Assembly: GCA_015146655.1 (NCBI GenBank)
Contig: VKHL01000004.1
Span: 186,001-250,000 of the forward strand
Direction of reading: 5' to 3'
Length of the DNA stretch: 64,000 nucleotides
From: Ochromonas danica
Lineage: Eukaryota > Sar > Chrysophyceae > Chromulinales > Chromulinaceae
Part shown: positions 55,244 through 64,000 of the stretch, piece by piece
Layout of the letters: every line of letters starts with the position of its first letter
Numbering within the stretch: the first letter of the stretch is position 1
Position numbers and translations under genes: made by a program
The notes under the pieces: generated by a model
What the model was told of the DNA's origin: nothing
Database searches by the model: none
Seen by the model: only the letters and a program-made list of their open reading frames with translations

Positions 55244-56193
55244 ATGGAGTCCACTTCGTCTCAAGATAGCAAGGATGACGAAGAGAAGACAACGGAAACT
55301 ACCCCTCTAAAGCCTATCCTGACCAACTTTCAAATCTTGCTTGCAACATCAATTCTATTTGGTGCATTCGTCATTGCCGAGATCATCGGTGCTTTGGTAA
55401 GACCCTTCTGTCCTCTTCATGCCTATCCGTTGCTAACTTACAAGGCAACCTAACTCTCCCTCAGGCCAGTAACTCTCTTTCCTTGCTTGGAGATGGATCT
55501 GCCATGGCTGTGGATGTATTCACGGTAAGTCAATGAGCATTTGCTTCTTCACTTGATTGAGCTCTGTCCATGCCTACATAGTATGTGTGCAACATGTATG
55601 CTGAACACGTCAAAGCGAAGCATGGCGGTCTAGATATCAACACCAGACGCATCCTTGAAGTCTATATTCCTTCCTTTTCTGTTTGTGCCTTGTTAGCCGT
55701 CACGGGCTGGATTACTTCGGATGCTATCAAGGTCATCAAAAACAAGGGAGAGAATGACGATGTGAGCGTGGTGTTTATGTTTGCCTTTGCATCCGGCAAC
55801 TTCGTGGTCGATTTTATTTCATCTACTCTTTTCTATTTGAAGAAAGAAACTGTGCTGAAGAATGAACAGCACCTTCATACCTTCAGCTTAGATCGACAAA
55901 GCGCAGATTGGCACAAACGTGGGTGGTTGCCGAATCTCAACATGATCTCAGCGTTAACGCATGTTGGTAGTGACACGATGCGTACCACTTCCGTCTTCGT
56001 TGCAGCTATCATAGCTGAGGCGGGGCATCTGGACAGCAGCCTGTGTGATGCATGGGCTTCGATTGTGGTAACTATCTCTATTCTCATTGCTATTATTCCT
56101 CTTTGTAAGGAGATCTTTGAAGCTGCTACTGGGAAGCACGATGAATTCTGGAAAATCCCTCATGAAAGGGTCCCCACTTCCAATGAAGTATGA
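55244..56193 (+). CDS. CDF/SLC30-like metal transporter, copy 5
   Basis: Exons 55244-55396, 55465-55524 and 55582-56193, phase 0, 274 aa, starting MESTSSQDSKDDEEK. From TM1 onward the protein equals copy 4; the differences are in the N-terminal tail and at the start of TM1 (LLATSILFG against LLGTAILFG). TM2 lacks His (GSAMAVD), TM5 has HVGSD, and there is no C-terminal domain. The introns are the same length and sequence as in copy 4. Both copies are intact, so both could be expressed, giving a dosage effect (inference). Confidence 0.88.
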
Positions 56194-56238
56194 GAGTGAA
56201 TGTTGGAGGACCAACAACAAGTTTAATTATTATAAACA
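55355..56238 (+). repeat. Near-identical duplicated segment (CDF copy 5)
   Basis: Partner of 50293-51176. The left boundary is sharp and lies inside exon 1: upstream of it the two genes differ at many sites within about 40 bases. Confidence 0.9.
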
Positions 56239-56654
56239 GCATTGTAATCTTGCTATGAAAGAAAGAGTTAGAGGCCATCAAGTAGCATTAGTCTTACTAT
56301 GGCTAAGTTTAATCCGATTCTCATTATTCATCCAATACTAAGATCCATTTGTTCTTACGTGGTGACAACGCAACCTGTGGAAAGCGAAGTGAAAGGATGA
56401 AATCAATGGAAATGCAAGTTCACCCCACTTTCGTGTTTTACCGCGGAAATGAGCAGCGGGACTCTTGTGTTTTACCGCATTTTTCCATAATTTACCTCAA
56501 TTGCGCCAACAGCTTCGCCTAACAGGCCAGCACAAAATGTGAAAGATGAAAACTGAAATTGGATGACGAAGGTACGCGAATATCATGATCACCTCTTAGT
56601 GATCAGCTTCTTGCTGATATCGCAAGGTTTCTCTATGGATAAGTGATATATAAA
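56194..56654. other. Intergenic region, 3' UTR copy then unique sequence
   Basis: The first 140 bases or so are the 3' side shared with copy 4. The rest has no recognised feature; it must hold the promoter of the next gene. Confidence 0.35.
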
Positions 56655-58073
56655 ATGATGGCTCTATTCTTCTGGATTGATGTCCAATTTTGTCTCCTGT
56701 TGCTCTGTGTTGTTATTACTATATCAAGATCCTCTTTTCTCACTATTCCATGTGAAGTGAAAATACAATGTGGTTCTAGAAATTGGGGTAATGAGCTGCT
56801 GTCTATTTTACATGGTCTGCATCATGCTGGTGTCTACCAAACTGCTCTATCTTTGTCCAAGAATTGCTCGCATAAAATCTTGCCTGCTCAAGATTTTCTC
56901 ATTGGGAAAGCGCCATCTAATTGCAACGGATCTTTATTCATTGATCCTTGGAAGAGTACAAGACACACGTGGCCGACTGATCCTCAGCTGCGGGACAGTG
57001 GGCTTCGTTTGTCCAAGTACCTCAACCTCACGCTGAAGCCATGGCTCACTGACTTACTTGCGATACCTAAAACACTGACTATCTATCTGCGAGCTGGAGA
57101 CATATTTTCTGCGGTTTTTCATCCATTATACATTCAAGCCCCTTGCCTCTACTATGAGGTGGTAATTCGTGACCACCAACCTGACCAGGTAGTCGTGGTT
57201 ACATCAACCGTTGGTTTGGGTGCGAATCCTTGCATAAAGGAACTCAATCAACTCTTCCCTTCAATACACTTTGTCGTTATTCTAGATTCTGTTGAGGCGT
57301 CTTTCGCTGTCCTCTCACACTCGAGACAGCTGGTCTTATCAGGCATGTCTACCTTTGGAGAAATGGCCATGATGACGAGTATGATAATGGAAAAGGTCAT
57401 CGCTCCAGTATTTTCTTGGAAGAGCGCTTATCATACTCCAGTCACAGATCGATTTAACGGTCTCGAGGTGGTTCGTTACTATTTAGAGAGGTTTCCGCCA
57501 GGTGGGAAATGGACTAAGAGTGTATCCGCTAACCTGGATAATCAAACTGTGGAAATAGCCAAATGGGACCCTTTCTCTACAGTTTTCGATCGCAAATTAA
57601 CATCTTATTCCACTTTGCTTGTTGTTCCTTCCACCAGCTCTTCTCCAGTGAGTTTTGCAGTGTCTGCTATAAGAAAGTATTTTCATATTCTTGGCTCAAT
57701 GGCAAGCCAAAGACCTTCAATCGCTCTTGTTCTAGCAGATTGCACGAGAAGGATATCTCGCGATGCCTTAGCAAAAGCACTTTCGCTAAGTCAAAGGATG
57801 GAAGTAGCTGTGATGTTACCAAGAGATGCAAACAGCTTTCCTTGTGGAAATCCTCGCCTCATACCTCGTGTTACTGAAGTGGAATTTTTCAATGCTTTTA
57901 ACACATCTCATCTTGTTGTGGTGAACAATTTGACTGCATTAAGTACATTTCATCATTTTCGTTTTGTTCGCGAAGGAATCACGAAAATCCTTCGTATTGC
58001 ATCGTTCAAGACAACTGAACGAGGTGTTCGGTTAGTTGCTACCAAACTGGGTTATAGTTACCTTGATGATTGA
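56655..58073 (+). CDS. Type II membrane fucosyltransferase-like glycosyltransferase
   Basis: Single exon, 472 aa from the first ATG at 56655. An N-terminal signal anchor (FFWIDVQFCLLLLCVVITI) precedes a lumenal region with IQCGSRNWGNELLSILHGLH, then LTIYLRAGDIFSAVFHPLYI followed by QAPCLYYEVVIRDHQPDQVV. The RxGDIF...HP.Y.Q.P..YY pattern resembles algal and plant fucosyltransferase-like families, where the Arg/Gly/Asp loop binds the nucleotide sugar. Later QLVLSGMSTFGEMAMM fits the second Rossmann half. The last 170 residues are not recognised. Likely Golgi; donor sugar not certain. Confidence 0.62.
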   Translation: MMALFFWIDVQFCLLLLCVVITISRSSFLTIPCEVKIQCGSRNWGNELLSILHGLHHAGVYQTALSLSKNCSHKILPAQDFLIGKAPSNCNGSLFIDPWKSTRHTWPTDPQLRDSGLRLSKYLNLTLKPWLTDLLAIPKTLTIYLRAGDIFSAVFHPLYIQAPCLYYEVVIRDHQPDQVVVVTSTVGLGANPCIKELNQLFPSIHFVVILDSVEASFAVLSHSRQLVLSGMSTFGEMAMMTSMIMEKVIAPVFSWKSAYHTPVTDRFNGLEVVRYYLERFPPGGKWTKSVSANLDNQTVEIAKWDPFSTVFDRKLTSYSTLLVVPSTSSSPVSFAVSAIRKYFHILGSMASQRPSIALVLADCTRRISRDALAKALSLSQRMEVAVMLPRDANSFPCGNPRLIPRVTEVEFFNAFNTSHLVVVNNLTALSTFHHFRFVREGITKILRIASFKTTERGVRLVATKLGYSYLDD

Positions 58074-58842
58074 GGAGCTTTTGAGCATCATGAATGTCAA
58101 TACTTGTAACCACGTTACTTAATGTACCCTCCCACTTTTGTTTTTTAGGCAGAGGTATACATTCTCTCGTCAAGAGAGTCATATCGCACGTGCCCAAATT
58201 TGTGAAACCGGGATTTTGGTTTCTGAAATCCCGCGCAGAAAGCTTAATTGTTTTATTTTTCATCATGACAAATTCATCAAAATCGACGAAAGTTTTCGAT
58301 CATATATTTGAATGGATATACTATGCATGGTATAAAACAGGGAAACGGCGTTTTCTGAGCAATATCTGAAAATGAAGGCCTCGAAATTGAAATCTGAAGA
58401 CGTCTTACTTCGATACTGAATCAAACACAATTTAAATTATTGCGTAATATTTGCAGGCAGGCATTATTTAAATCAAAGAGCAAAATTGTTTTCCACGCGG
58501 GAAATAGGAATTCCACCTTGCCCGTGTCGTTTGTCTATAGAAGAGAGACGAGTTTACAAAAACAAATCAATAATGAGAACACGAGTCGCCATCAACAATG
58601 AAAGTTGTATTTTATATTTATATTGCAACAGTTCCAAGCTGCGCTGAAAGCGACTTCTAAATCACTTTTCCATGTTTAACAAGAAAGAACTACAGGTAAA
58701 GGTATTCTATCATCACAGCACAAACTACTAACAACACGGACTGATACTGAAGAAAAGCATGAATACATACATCTGTTTGAAATGATTGAGCTCAGCTCAA
58801 ATTGAGTAAAACGATCATGTAGCAGGCTCTACTCAAAAGTGG
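58074..58842. other. Convergent intergenic region, no feature seen
   Basis: Some 770 bases between two genes that point towards each other. AT-rich, with no repeat, RNA or coding signal that I could support; probably 3' UTRs. Confidence 0.35.
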
Positions 58843-60060
58843 TTACTCTATTCGATGGCTCTGCGCATCAGGAGAGCAGGTAACAATGGCATCGGTGCCA
58901 TAAGTTCGATCGACATTATTCCCATCAGAGAAGAGCTGATAACGCAAAGGCGAAGCTCCCTCGAGAGAATTAAACACTGGCTCGGTAGTACCAGTACCAG
59001 TCCCAAGAACTGGAGGAGAAGGAGATACGGGAAGAGATATCTGATGTAAGAGAAAAGATCGACTTTCTTCATCTGTACTCCCATCAATCGTCAATTTCCT
59101 CAACGGATATTTGTGAGGCTTATATGAGAATCGCGAGTAAAGATAGACACCAAGACTCACAATGAGAAGAGACAAGGCTTTGGTTCGAGAGAAACACTCC
59201 GAAGCTTTCAAAGAACAAAATGCCCAATGGCTTACAATGAACACCAAGACAGATTGAACACCTTTGCACACTCCTGTTGACACACTTCCTATCGATCCTA
59301 ACAGCTCATAAAAGATCATCCCATGTACACCTGCTAATATTGTGAGGAGCAGATAACTTCCCAATACAGTCTTAACGCTACCTCCATGAGTGGCAATTTC
59401 TTCCACTACTAATTGATGGAAACGGGGATAAGTATAAACAAATTGCCAGACGAGGTTAATAGTTGTCCCAAGTGATCCTAGAAGAAAACAAAGGAAATCG
59501 GGAGAGATGGGATCATCACACCACATAAGTAAATACTCACTCACGACATACATACTAGCATGACTGAGTGAGCCAGTCAAGATCAAGACAACCCCGTAGA
59601 GAACATCTGATCCATCACTCTTGGCTCCAATCGAGACCACGGCAAGTCCCAAGAAGACAATTATGATACCCACCCATTGCATAAGATGTAAATGACGATG
59701 AAGAAAGAAATAAGCTAATAACGCTGTATAGACTGTAACGCTAGAATAGACGACAGTGTAGATGGCTGACCCTGCAGCCATGAGACCATCCAGAATCAGA
59801 GCTTGTGAGAAGAACTCTAGGAGAGCAATGATAAGAATGAACTTCCATTGAATGGTGCCTTGTGAGAAAGAGAATGTCTTAAAGCAAGCAGCACAAATCA
59901 TGCCAATACTACCTGGCAAGGTAATTATGAAAGTACTCTGTTGACATCCACCGTTTAATGTGATGACTTCAATTGTGAGAGGAATGAAAACACCTGTAAG
60001 AATAAAGACAACCAAGAGAAATACGAGATAGTAGGTGGTAGACATCTTCTCGGTTGTTGT

Positions 60061-60094
<34 letters not shown>

Positions 60095-60183
60095 GTTGTT
60101 GGCAACATTTTTGTCTTTTCCTGTCTTGTGATGAAATATCTTGAGAACTCAACCACAAGAGAGATCTTGGCCCTCCCACACAC
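58843..60183 (-). CDS. EamA/DMT-family membrane transporter
   Basis: About ten hydrophobic helices, single exon. Landmarks of the drug/metabolite superfamily: GLMAAGSAIYTVVYSSVTVY followed by TALLAYFFLHRHL and MQWVGIIIVFLGLAVVSIG, then, in the second half, GVHGMIFYELLGSIGSVSTG. Reads like SLC35F/SLC35 orphan transporters; substrate unknown. The N-terminus is uncertain: the frame opens at 60183, but ATGs at 60108 and 60045 follow, and between them lies a run of Thr codons from a trinucleotide repeat. The ATG at 60045 (MSTTYYLVF) leads straight into TM1 and may be the true start, giving 400 aa. The C-terminal 80 residues are soluble and Ser/Pro-rich. Confidence 0.82.
60053..60101. repeat. (GTT)n trinucleotide repeat
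   Basis: About 16 GTT/GTC units; on the minus strand they would encode poly-Thr near the N-terminus of the DMT transporter, or lie in its 5' UTR if the 60045 start is used. Confidence 0.95.
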
Positions 60184-60497
60184 ACCACACAGAGTCAGTC
60201 ACTCAGCAGTTAGAATCAGCAGTACTGTACTGTAGCGAATAAGTGACACAATCTCTCTGCTGGGAATTGATTGGATTGGCCAGATGATCGACAAGGAAGT
60301 GATCGCCATGGTCAAGAAGCACTGCACTTCCAACTTTCGACTAATAACACAGAATTTTAGGGTTTTCAAAACCAACCAAACCTATCGCCCAGGACTCCAG
60401 ATATCCAGATCTCCAGGATTCCAGATGTCCAGATGTCCAGATGTCCAGAAACAGCTCTATTGAATGGAGTGGCATAGCTATGGTATAAAATAGAAAA
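60184..60497. other. Divergent intergenic region with CCAGATGT repeats
   Basis: Promoter region between the DMT transporter and the AAA ATPase. It contains a short tandem array of CCAGATNT octamers at 60395-60449 just upstream of the AAA gene. Confidence 0.5.
60395..60449. repeat. Octamer tandem array CCAGATGT-like
   Basis: About six to seven units of (A)TCCAGAT(G/C/A)T, three of them perfect CCAGATGT in a row. It lies 50-100 bases upstream of the AAA ATPase ATG, so it could serve as clustered binding sites or be plain slippage. Confidence 0.8.
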
Positions 60498-62471
60498 ATG
60501 GAGAAAGCTGTACGAGATTATACCGTACCTGCTGTCAGGATCGCCTATTTGTCTATTCAGAATAAAGAAAAATGGATTAATGAGTCATTGAAGACTTGTC
60601 ATCTTCAATCTGTTCTTGTTGGTCAAGTCTTATCCTGCAGCAGTACCTCTAGTAGTAGTACCTGTACTAGTAGTAGTAGTAGTGGTAGTAGTAGCAGGGA
60701 TACTGTAATTAACACACAAACAGTCCCAGCAGGAGAAAGACTAGTGATCACTAAGTTGACAATAGACTATCATGGTCATTGTCTGAATCTTCTGTCTTAT
60801 TGTGTGTTGACCATACCAACACCAACAATACCAACACAGACAGTCAGATTTACCACAGACAGTCAGATTGTCCTTCTATTACCAAGACAAGACTCTATCA
60901 ACTCTAACCTTCAACAGAACGACAACATCAGACTTGAGACTTCTTTTGGTCAAATCCGCTTACCTTTCCACCTGAATATGAATGATAACAATATGAACAA
61001 TATGAACAATCTGGACGAGGAAGAAGAGGAAGAAGAGAAGATGATGAAGAAGAAGCCACTGGATAGCTTATTAGGTGATATGAAAGAACTTGTTGGTCTT
61101 GTTACTCACTTTGCTCTTAACCAACATAATCATAATATCCACTACACTAATAGTATAGCAGGTACAACAGGCATCACAGCTATTCTATTAGAAGATTTGT
61201 CATTTAGTCAAGAGATATCTTTAGAAGTCATTAGTTATCTTGCTAAGAAAGCTTCATTATCATTGATTGTCATTGATTGTCATCGCCTAATGAAGTATCC
61301 AGACAATCTATTCCATGCTTATGGTGTAGCTATAGCACAGGGAGGAGACAATGGATGTATTCTATTCTTAGACAATCTCTCTATAGCATTTGGTCATCTT
61401 TCTCCTGCTGATTTAGACTTTGATGATAAGTTAAAGCTAAACTTACAATTACAGAAAATAATACAACAAGGTAGTCAAAATGTATTAATTGTGGCAAGCT
61501 GTCCTTCTCTTCCCAATTTACTTCTCTTACCTGCAGTACAGACAGCTTTCAGTCATACATTTACACTGCAGCTCAAGAAGAACAATAACAAGAAGATGCA
61601 TGTGTCAAGTGGTGGTAATAAGGAGGAGAGTTTGGGTAGACATCATCCCTTAGACCGTCTGTATGGCATGGAGGATGCAATAGAGCAATGCGATCAGATC
61701 TTTCTATGGCCATCCATCCATGCGGAGCTATTCCAAGCTTTCAACTTGACCAATGGATATCATACTGGCTTGCTTCTTGTTGGTCCATCAGGTTGTGGTA
61801 AAAGTGTTTTTCCTTATCATCTAGCAAGACGATATGATTGTCCTATTCTCCAACTCCATCCCTTTGATGTGATCAAATCTGAGATTGGAGGAAGTGAGAA
61901 AGCTGTTCAACGAATCTTTCAAGATGCTCAACGTCAAGCACCTTCCATACTCTTTATTGATGAATTGCCTGCCATCTTTTCTTCTCGTTCTATGGGATTG
62001 ACTTCCACACTCTTGGGATGTCTTGATGATATTCGAGAATGGAACAAGCATGCTGGTCAAGAAGCATCTGTATTAGTTATTGCATCTTGTCGAGACGTTG
62101 ATGAAGTTCCATCAGCATGTTGCCTGCCTGGAAGATTGGGGAAGAAGATTGTCTTGGGACCTATGACAACCACTGCAAGAAGAGAATTCTTTACAGCTTT
62201 ACTGACGAGTTTATGGGAGGACTTGAGCAAATCAGATAATTTGTCATCAGAACCAGGTGATCTCACTCGTTACAAGGATGTAATCGAATTATGGACAACT
62301 CGTACAGAAGGATGTACGCCAGGTCAAATAAATCAATTGATTCGAAGATCAGAACGAAGCTTTCGTCTTGCCTATACTCGTCATGGTGAGGATAGAGATC
62401 TTGAACTATTAACCAACGTCTACGTTGAATTAGTGAATCAGATTATAGAGCAATCTTTGCAGTTGTTTTAA
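60498..62471 (+). CDS. Tandem AAA-type ATPase (CDC48/AFG2-like) with degenerate first module
   Basis: Single exon, 657 aa. The N-terminal half has an AAA-like layout (SLIVIDCHRLM, GCILFLDNLSIAFGH) but no Walker A, so the first module is probably not an ATPase. The second module is complete: LYGMEDAIEQCDQIFLWPSI, Walker A GPSGCGKSV (about 427-436), HPFDVIKSEIGGSEKAVQRI (pore and sensor region), Walker B ILFIDEL (Asp-Glu kept), then SLGLTS-type linker SRSMGLTSTLLGCLDDI and sensor 1 IASCRD. In the second region of homology PGRLGKKI replaces the usual PGRFD, without a clear Arg finger. Similar to CDC48, AFG2/SPATA5L1 or PEX1/PEX6 families; family not settled. N-terminal Ser-rich runs come from an AGT repeat. 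Confidence 0.72.
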   Translation: MEKAVRDYTVPAVRIAYLSIQNKEKWINESLKTCHLQSVLVGQVLSCSSTSSSSTCTSSSSSGSSSRDTVINTQTVPAGERLVITKLTIDYHGHCLNLLSYCVLTIPTPTIPTQTVRFTTDSQIVLLLPRQDSINSNLQQNDNIRLETSFGQIRLPFHLNMNDNNMNNMNNLDEEEEEEEKMMKKKPLDSLLGDMKELVGLVTHFALNQHNHNIHYTNSIAGTTGITAILLEDLSFSQEISLEVISYLAKKASLSLIVIDCHRLMKYPDNLFHAYGVAIAQGGDNGCILFLDNLSIAFGHLSPADLDFDDKLKLNLQLQKIIQQGSQNVLIVASCPSLPNLLLLPAVQTAFSHTFTLQLKKNNNKKMHVSSGGNKEESLGRHHPLDRLYGMEDAIEQCDQIFLWPSIHAELFQAFNLTNGYHTGLLLVGPSGCGKSVFPYHLARRYDCPILQLHPFDVIKSEIGGSEKAVQRIFQDAQRQAPSILFIDELPAIFSSRSMGLTSTLLGCLDDIREWNKHAGQEASVLVIASCRDVDEVPSACCLPGRLGKKIVLGPMTTTARREFFTALLTSLWEDLSKSDNLSSEPGDLTRYKDVIELWTTRTEGCTPGQINQLIRRSERSFRLAYTRHGEDRDLELLTNVYVELVNQIIEQSLQLF

Positions 62472-62863
62472 CATGTACTGTAGATCTTAATGGTGGCAAT
62501 CGTTGAACTCTGTCAGATTCATGTTTTCTTCTTAGTGATAAAAGATGTCTTGTTAGTGTTAGTGTTTATCAAACGAATGGTTTGTTAGTAATCTTCTACT
62601 TAAGAAGCATTAACTCTTACAGTCTGAGTGAACCAAGCCAGCAATTCATTGCGAATTGTCAACTTGTCTGCCGTCTCCTAGTGTACTATACTACCTCGAC
62701 CAAGTAGTCGATCTCAAAATGGGTAGCCGCATAGCACAGCAACAAGACTCTGTACGTACAGAGTAACTTCTCCATATAAACAATTCATCATCCATGCCCA
62801 AACATCAAAAATATCAAACCTATTGTTTATGAAATCTACGATAAATCCCTAGGCATGGCATGC
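62472..62863. other. Convergent intergenic region, no feature seen
   Basis: Between the AAA ATPase stop and the pyrophosphatase fusion stop. A small inverted-looking CTCTGTACGTACAGAG lies at about 62748-62763. No gene supported. Confidence 0.35.
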
Positions 62864-64000
62864 TTACACTTCATTCTCACTGATATTGTTGTCTTTAAGC
62901 TCAGAAGCTTTAGTCTTAGTTGGCTTCACAGGGGAGGCATCATTAAGCGACTGGCTTTTGGCACCGGATGGTAAATAGTAACCCAAAGAGGAAGTATCAT
63001 AATTACCAGAAACCAAAGCATTGTAAAAGTCATGAACTTCTTCGATGATTTGAACAGCTTCATCAGGAGAAGTAGGTTCATCCTGCTTTAATTGGTTGAC
63101 TCCCTTTCCATCCGAGGTCTTGTAATTCTTCAACCAATCCACCAATTGACTCACGACACCGGGACGATATTTCTCGAGATCGTAGACGGAATCAACGGAG
63201 CTAGCAATAGGATCAGTTACACGCAAAGCGATGATTTTATGATCAGTTTCTCCTTCATCGATAAGGGCCATCGATCCGAGCACCTTGACAGGAACAACAC
63301 TACCCATAGGAAGAGGACCATGACCGAGTTCGATAACATCAATAGGATCCCCATCACCCTTAGACTTAGTGTCAGGGTCAACATGATCAACATCTTCCCA
63401 CGTACGAGGCAGAAGACCGTAGTTGAAGAAGGGCACACCATAAGTGTAATAGCGAGGCTTGTCATTCTTACTGTCTTGCATGATAGGATTGTTGCGTTCA
63501 GTTTTGCTCACTTCCATCTTCGCGGTGGAGTACATAGGAATCTCCACTACAAAGTTATAGTGACCATTTTCATTGCGAAGTGCAATATCATGCCAAGGAG
63601 AGATGGTCCTGCCTGCGTTCTTAAATGTGAGGCGATAGTCAGTTGTGCCATAAACACCACTGGCCACCACACCGGAGGCGATCTTGGGAGTAACATGCTG
63701 CACAGAATATGGCACCCAACGATCACTATCCACATTCTGATAGTAATCACAAACGATTTCCCAACCAGACTGGACCATGAAACCAGGAGGGATGCAATTA
63801 GCACCAAGGAGGTCAGAAGGAATCTCTTTTCCGTTGGAAACATCACAAGGGATAGCACCTTGGGCAGCCAACTTGCGCATCTTGGAGCCAGAGATCTCAA
63901 TGAAGTCGTCCGGACGAGACATCTCCTTAGCCTTCATGACATGATCACGTTTATCATAGTAAACCTGTCCGAAAGGCAAAATGTTCATGGGGTACTGTCC
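62864..64000 (-). CDS. ATP sulfurylase - inorganic pyrophosphatase fusion, 5' part beyond window
   Basis: The frame is open to the right edge, so only the C-terminal part is visible (about 378 aa). The first 100 residues are the end of ATP sulfurylase: YYDKRDHVM, then FIEISGSKMRKLAAQGAIP and PPGFMVQSGWEIVCDYYQN, which match the ISGTKMR...PPxGFM...W..l.dYY pattern. After a short linker comes a complete family I soluble pyrophosphatase: SPWHDIALRNENGHYNFVVE, KMEVSKTERNNPIMQD, NYGLLPRTWEDVDH and the signature GDGDPIDVIELG. ATP sulfurylase makes APS plus pyrophosphate; the fused PPase would remove the product and pull the reaction forward. Such fusions, often with APS kinase as a third part, are known from heterokonts. 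The tail ends in a charged segment. Confidence 0.92.
   Translation of the reverse strand, partial: GQYPMNILPFGQVYYDKRDHVMKAKEMSRPDDFIEISGSKMRKLAAQGAIPCDVSNGKEIPSDLLGANCIPPGFMVQSGWEIVCDYYQNVDSDRWVPYSVQHVTPKIASGVVASGVYGTTDYRLTFKNAGRTISPWHDIALRNENGHYNFVVEIPMYSTAKMEVSKTERNNPIMQDSKNDKPRYYTYGVPFFNYGLLPRTWEDVDHVDPDTKSKGDGDPIDVIELGHGPLPMGSVVPVKVLGSMALIDEGETDHKIIALRVTDPIASSVDSVYDLEKYRPGVVSQLVDWLKNYKTSDGKGVNQLKQDEPTSPDEAVQIIEEVHDFYNALVSGNYDTSSLGYYLPSGAKSQSLNDASPVKPTKTKASELKDNNISENEV

Noticed and set aside
60481-60490. TATA-like GGTATAAAAT before the AAA ATPase
   Set aside because: It lies only 8-17 bases before the ATG, too close for a promoter of that start codon.
1-64000. CRISPR arrays, rRNA and tRNA genes, LTR elements or LINEs
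   Set aside because: None was recognised on reading either strand; a tRNAscan-SE or Rfam search would be needed to exclude small RNAs.

Overview
This is a gene-dense nuclear window from a eukaryotic microbe. I read about 29 protein genes in 64 kb, on both strands, with short GT-AG introns of about 57 to 144 bases and intergenic gaps usually of 100 to 500 bases. The best guess is a flagellated stramenopile (heterokont), probably an alga. Four things point there: an ATP sulfurylase fused to an inorganic pyrophosphatase at the right edge; a DGAT1 with an N-terminal PH domain; a MATE transporter whose N-terminus looks like a signal peptide followed by an aromatic +1 residue and a basic transit-like stretch, as used for secondary plastids; and a trehalose-6-phosphate synthase with a CBM20 starch-binding domain. 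CFAP97-like and CFAP210-like genes imply cilia. The species is not identified.

Layout. 1-7.6 kb: partial SPRY protein (-), MATE transporter (+), divergent phosphoglycerate kinase (-), PH-DGAT1 (+). 7.9-19.6 kb: long CFAP97-like protein (+), EEF1A-type methyltransferase (+), CDF-like transporter copy 1 (-), FN3/WW/WW/EF-hand protein (+), MYND-finger protein (+), Cys-containing hypothetical (-). 19.7-26.1 kb: giant methionine synthase MetH with an in-frame duplication of its homocysteine plus folate modules. 26.3-34.4 kb: ApaH-like phosphatase (-), F-box-like protein (+), CBM20-TPS-TPP (-), SLC35B-type sugar-nucleotide transporter (+). 34.7-37.0 kb: CDF-like copies 2 and 3 (-). 37.4-49.6 kb: wax-synthase-type MBOAT (-), RAD51B (+), VPS37 (-), CFAP210-like (+), Golgi-type glycosyltransferase (+), WW/CHCHD2-like protein (-), XPB helicase (+). 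50.2-56.2 kb: CDF-like copies 4 and 5 (+) either side of a SAM-type mitochondrial carrier (-). 56.6-64 kb: fucosyltransferase-like protein (+), DMT transporter (-), AAA ATPase (+), and the ATP sulfurylase-pyrophosphatase fusion (-, truncated by the window).

Many open reading frames stop early because they run into introns. I joined exons by splice consensus, frame and family homology; these joins are predictions from sequence, not transcript data.

The most notable features are two cases of apparent gene conversion. In MetH, a 2,078-base block is duplicated and looks identical, yet its immediate flanks have diverged. In the CDF-like family, five paralogs share one exon plan, have lost the TM2 metal-binding His and the C-terminal domain, and three of them share near-identical introns and promoter blocks. 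Functionally the window leans towards one-carbon and sulfur metabolism (MetH, SAM carrier, ATP sulfurylase-PPase), neutral lipid synthesis (DGAT1, wax synthase) and ciliary or membrane traffic functions.
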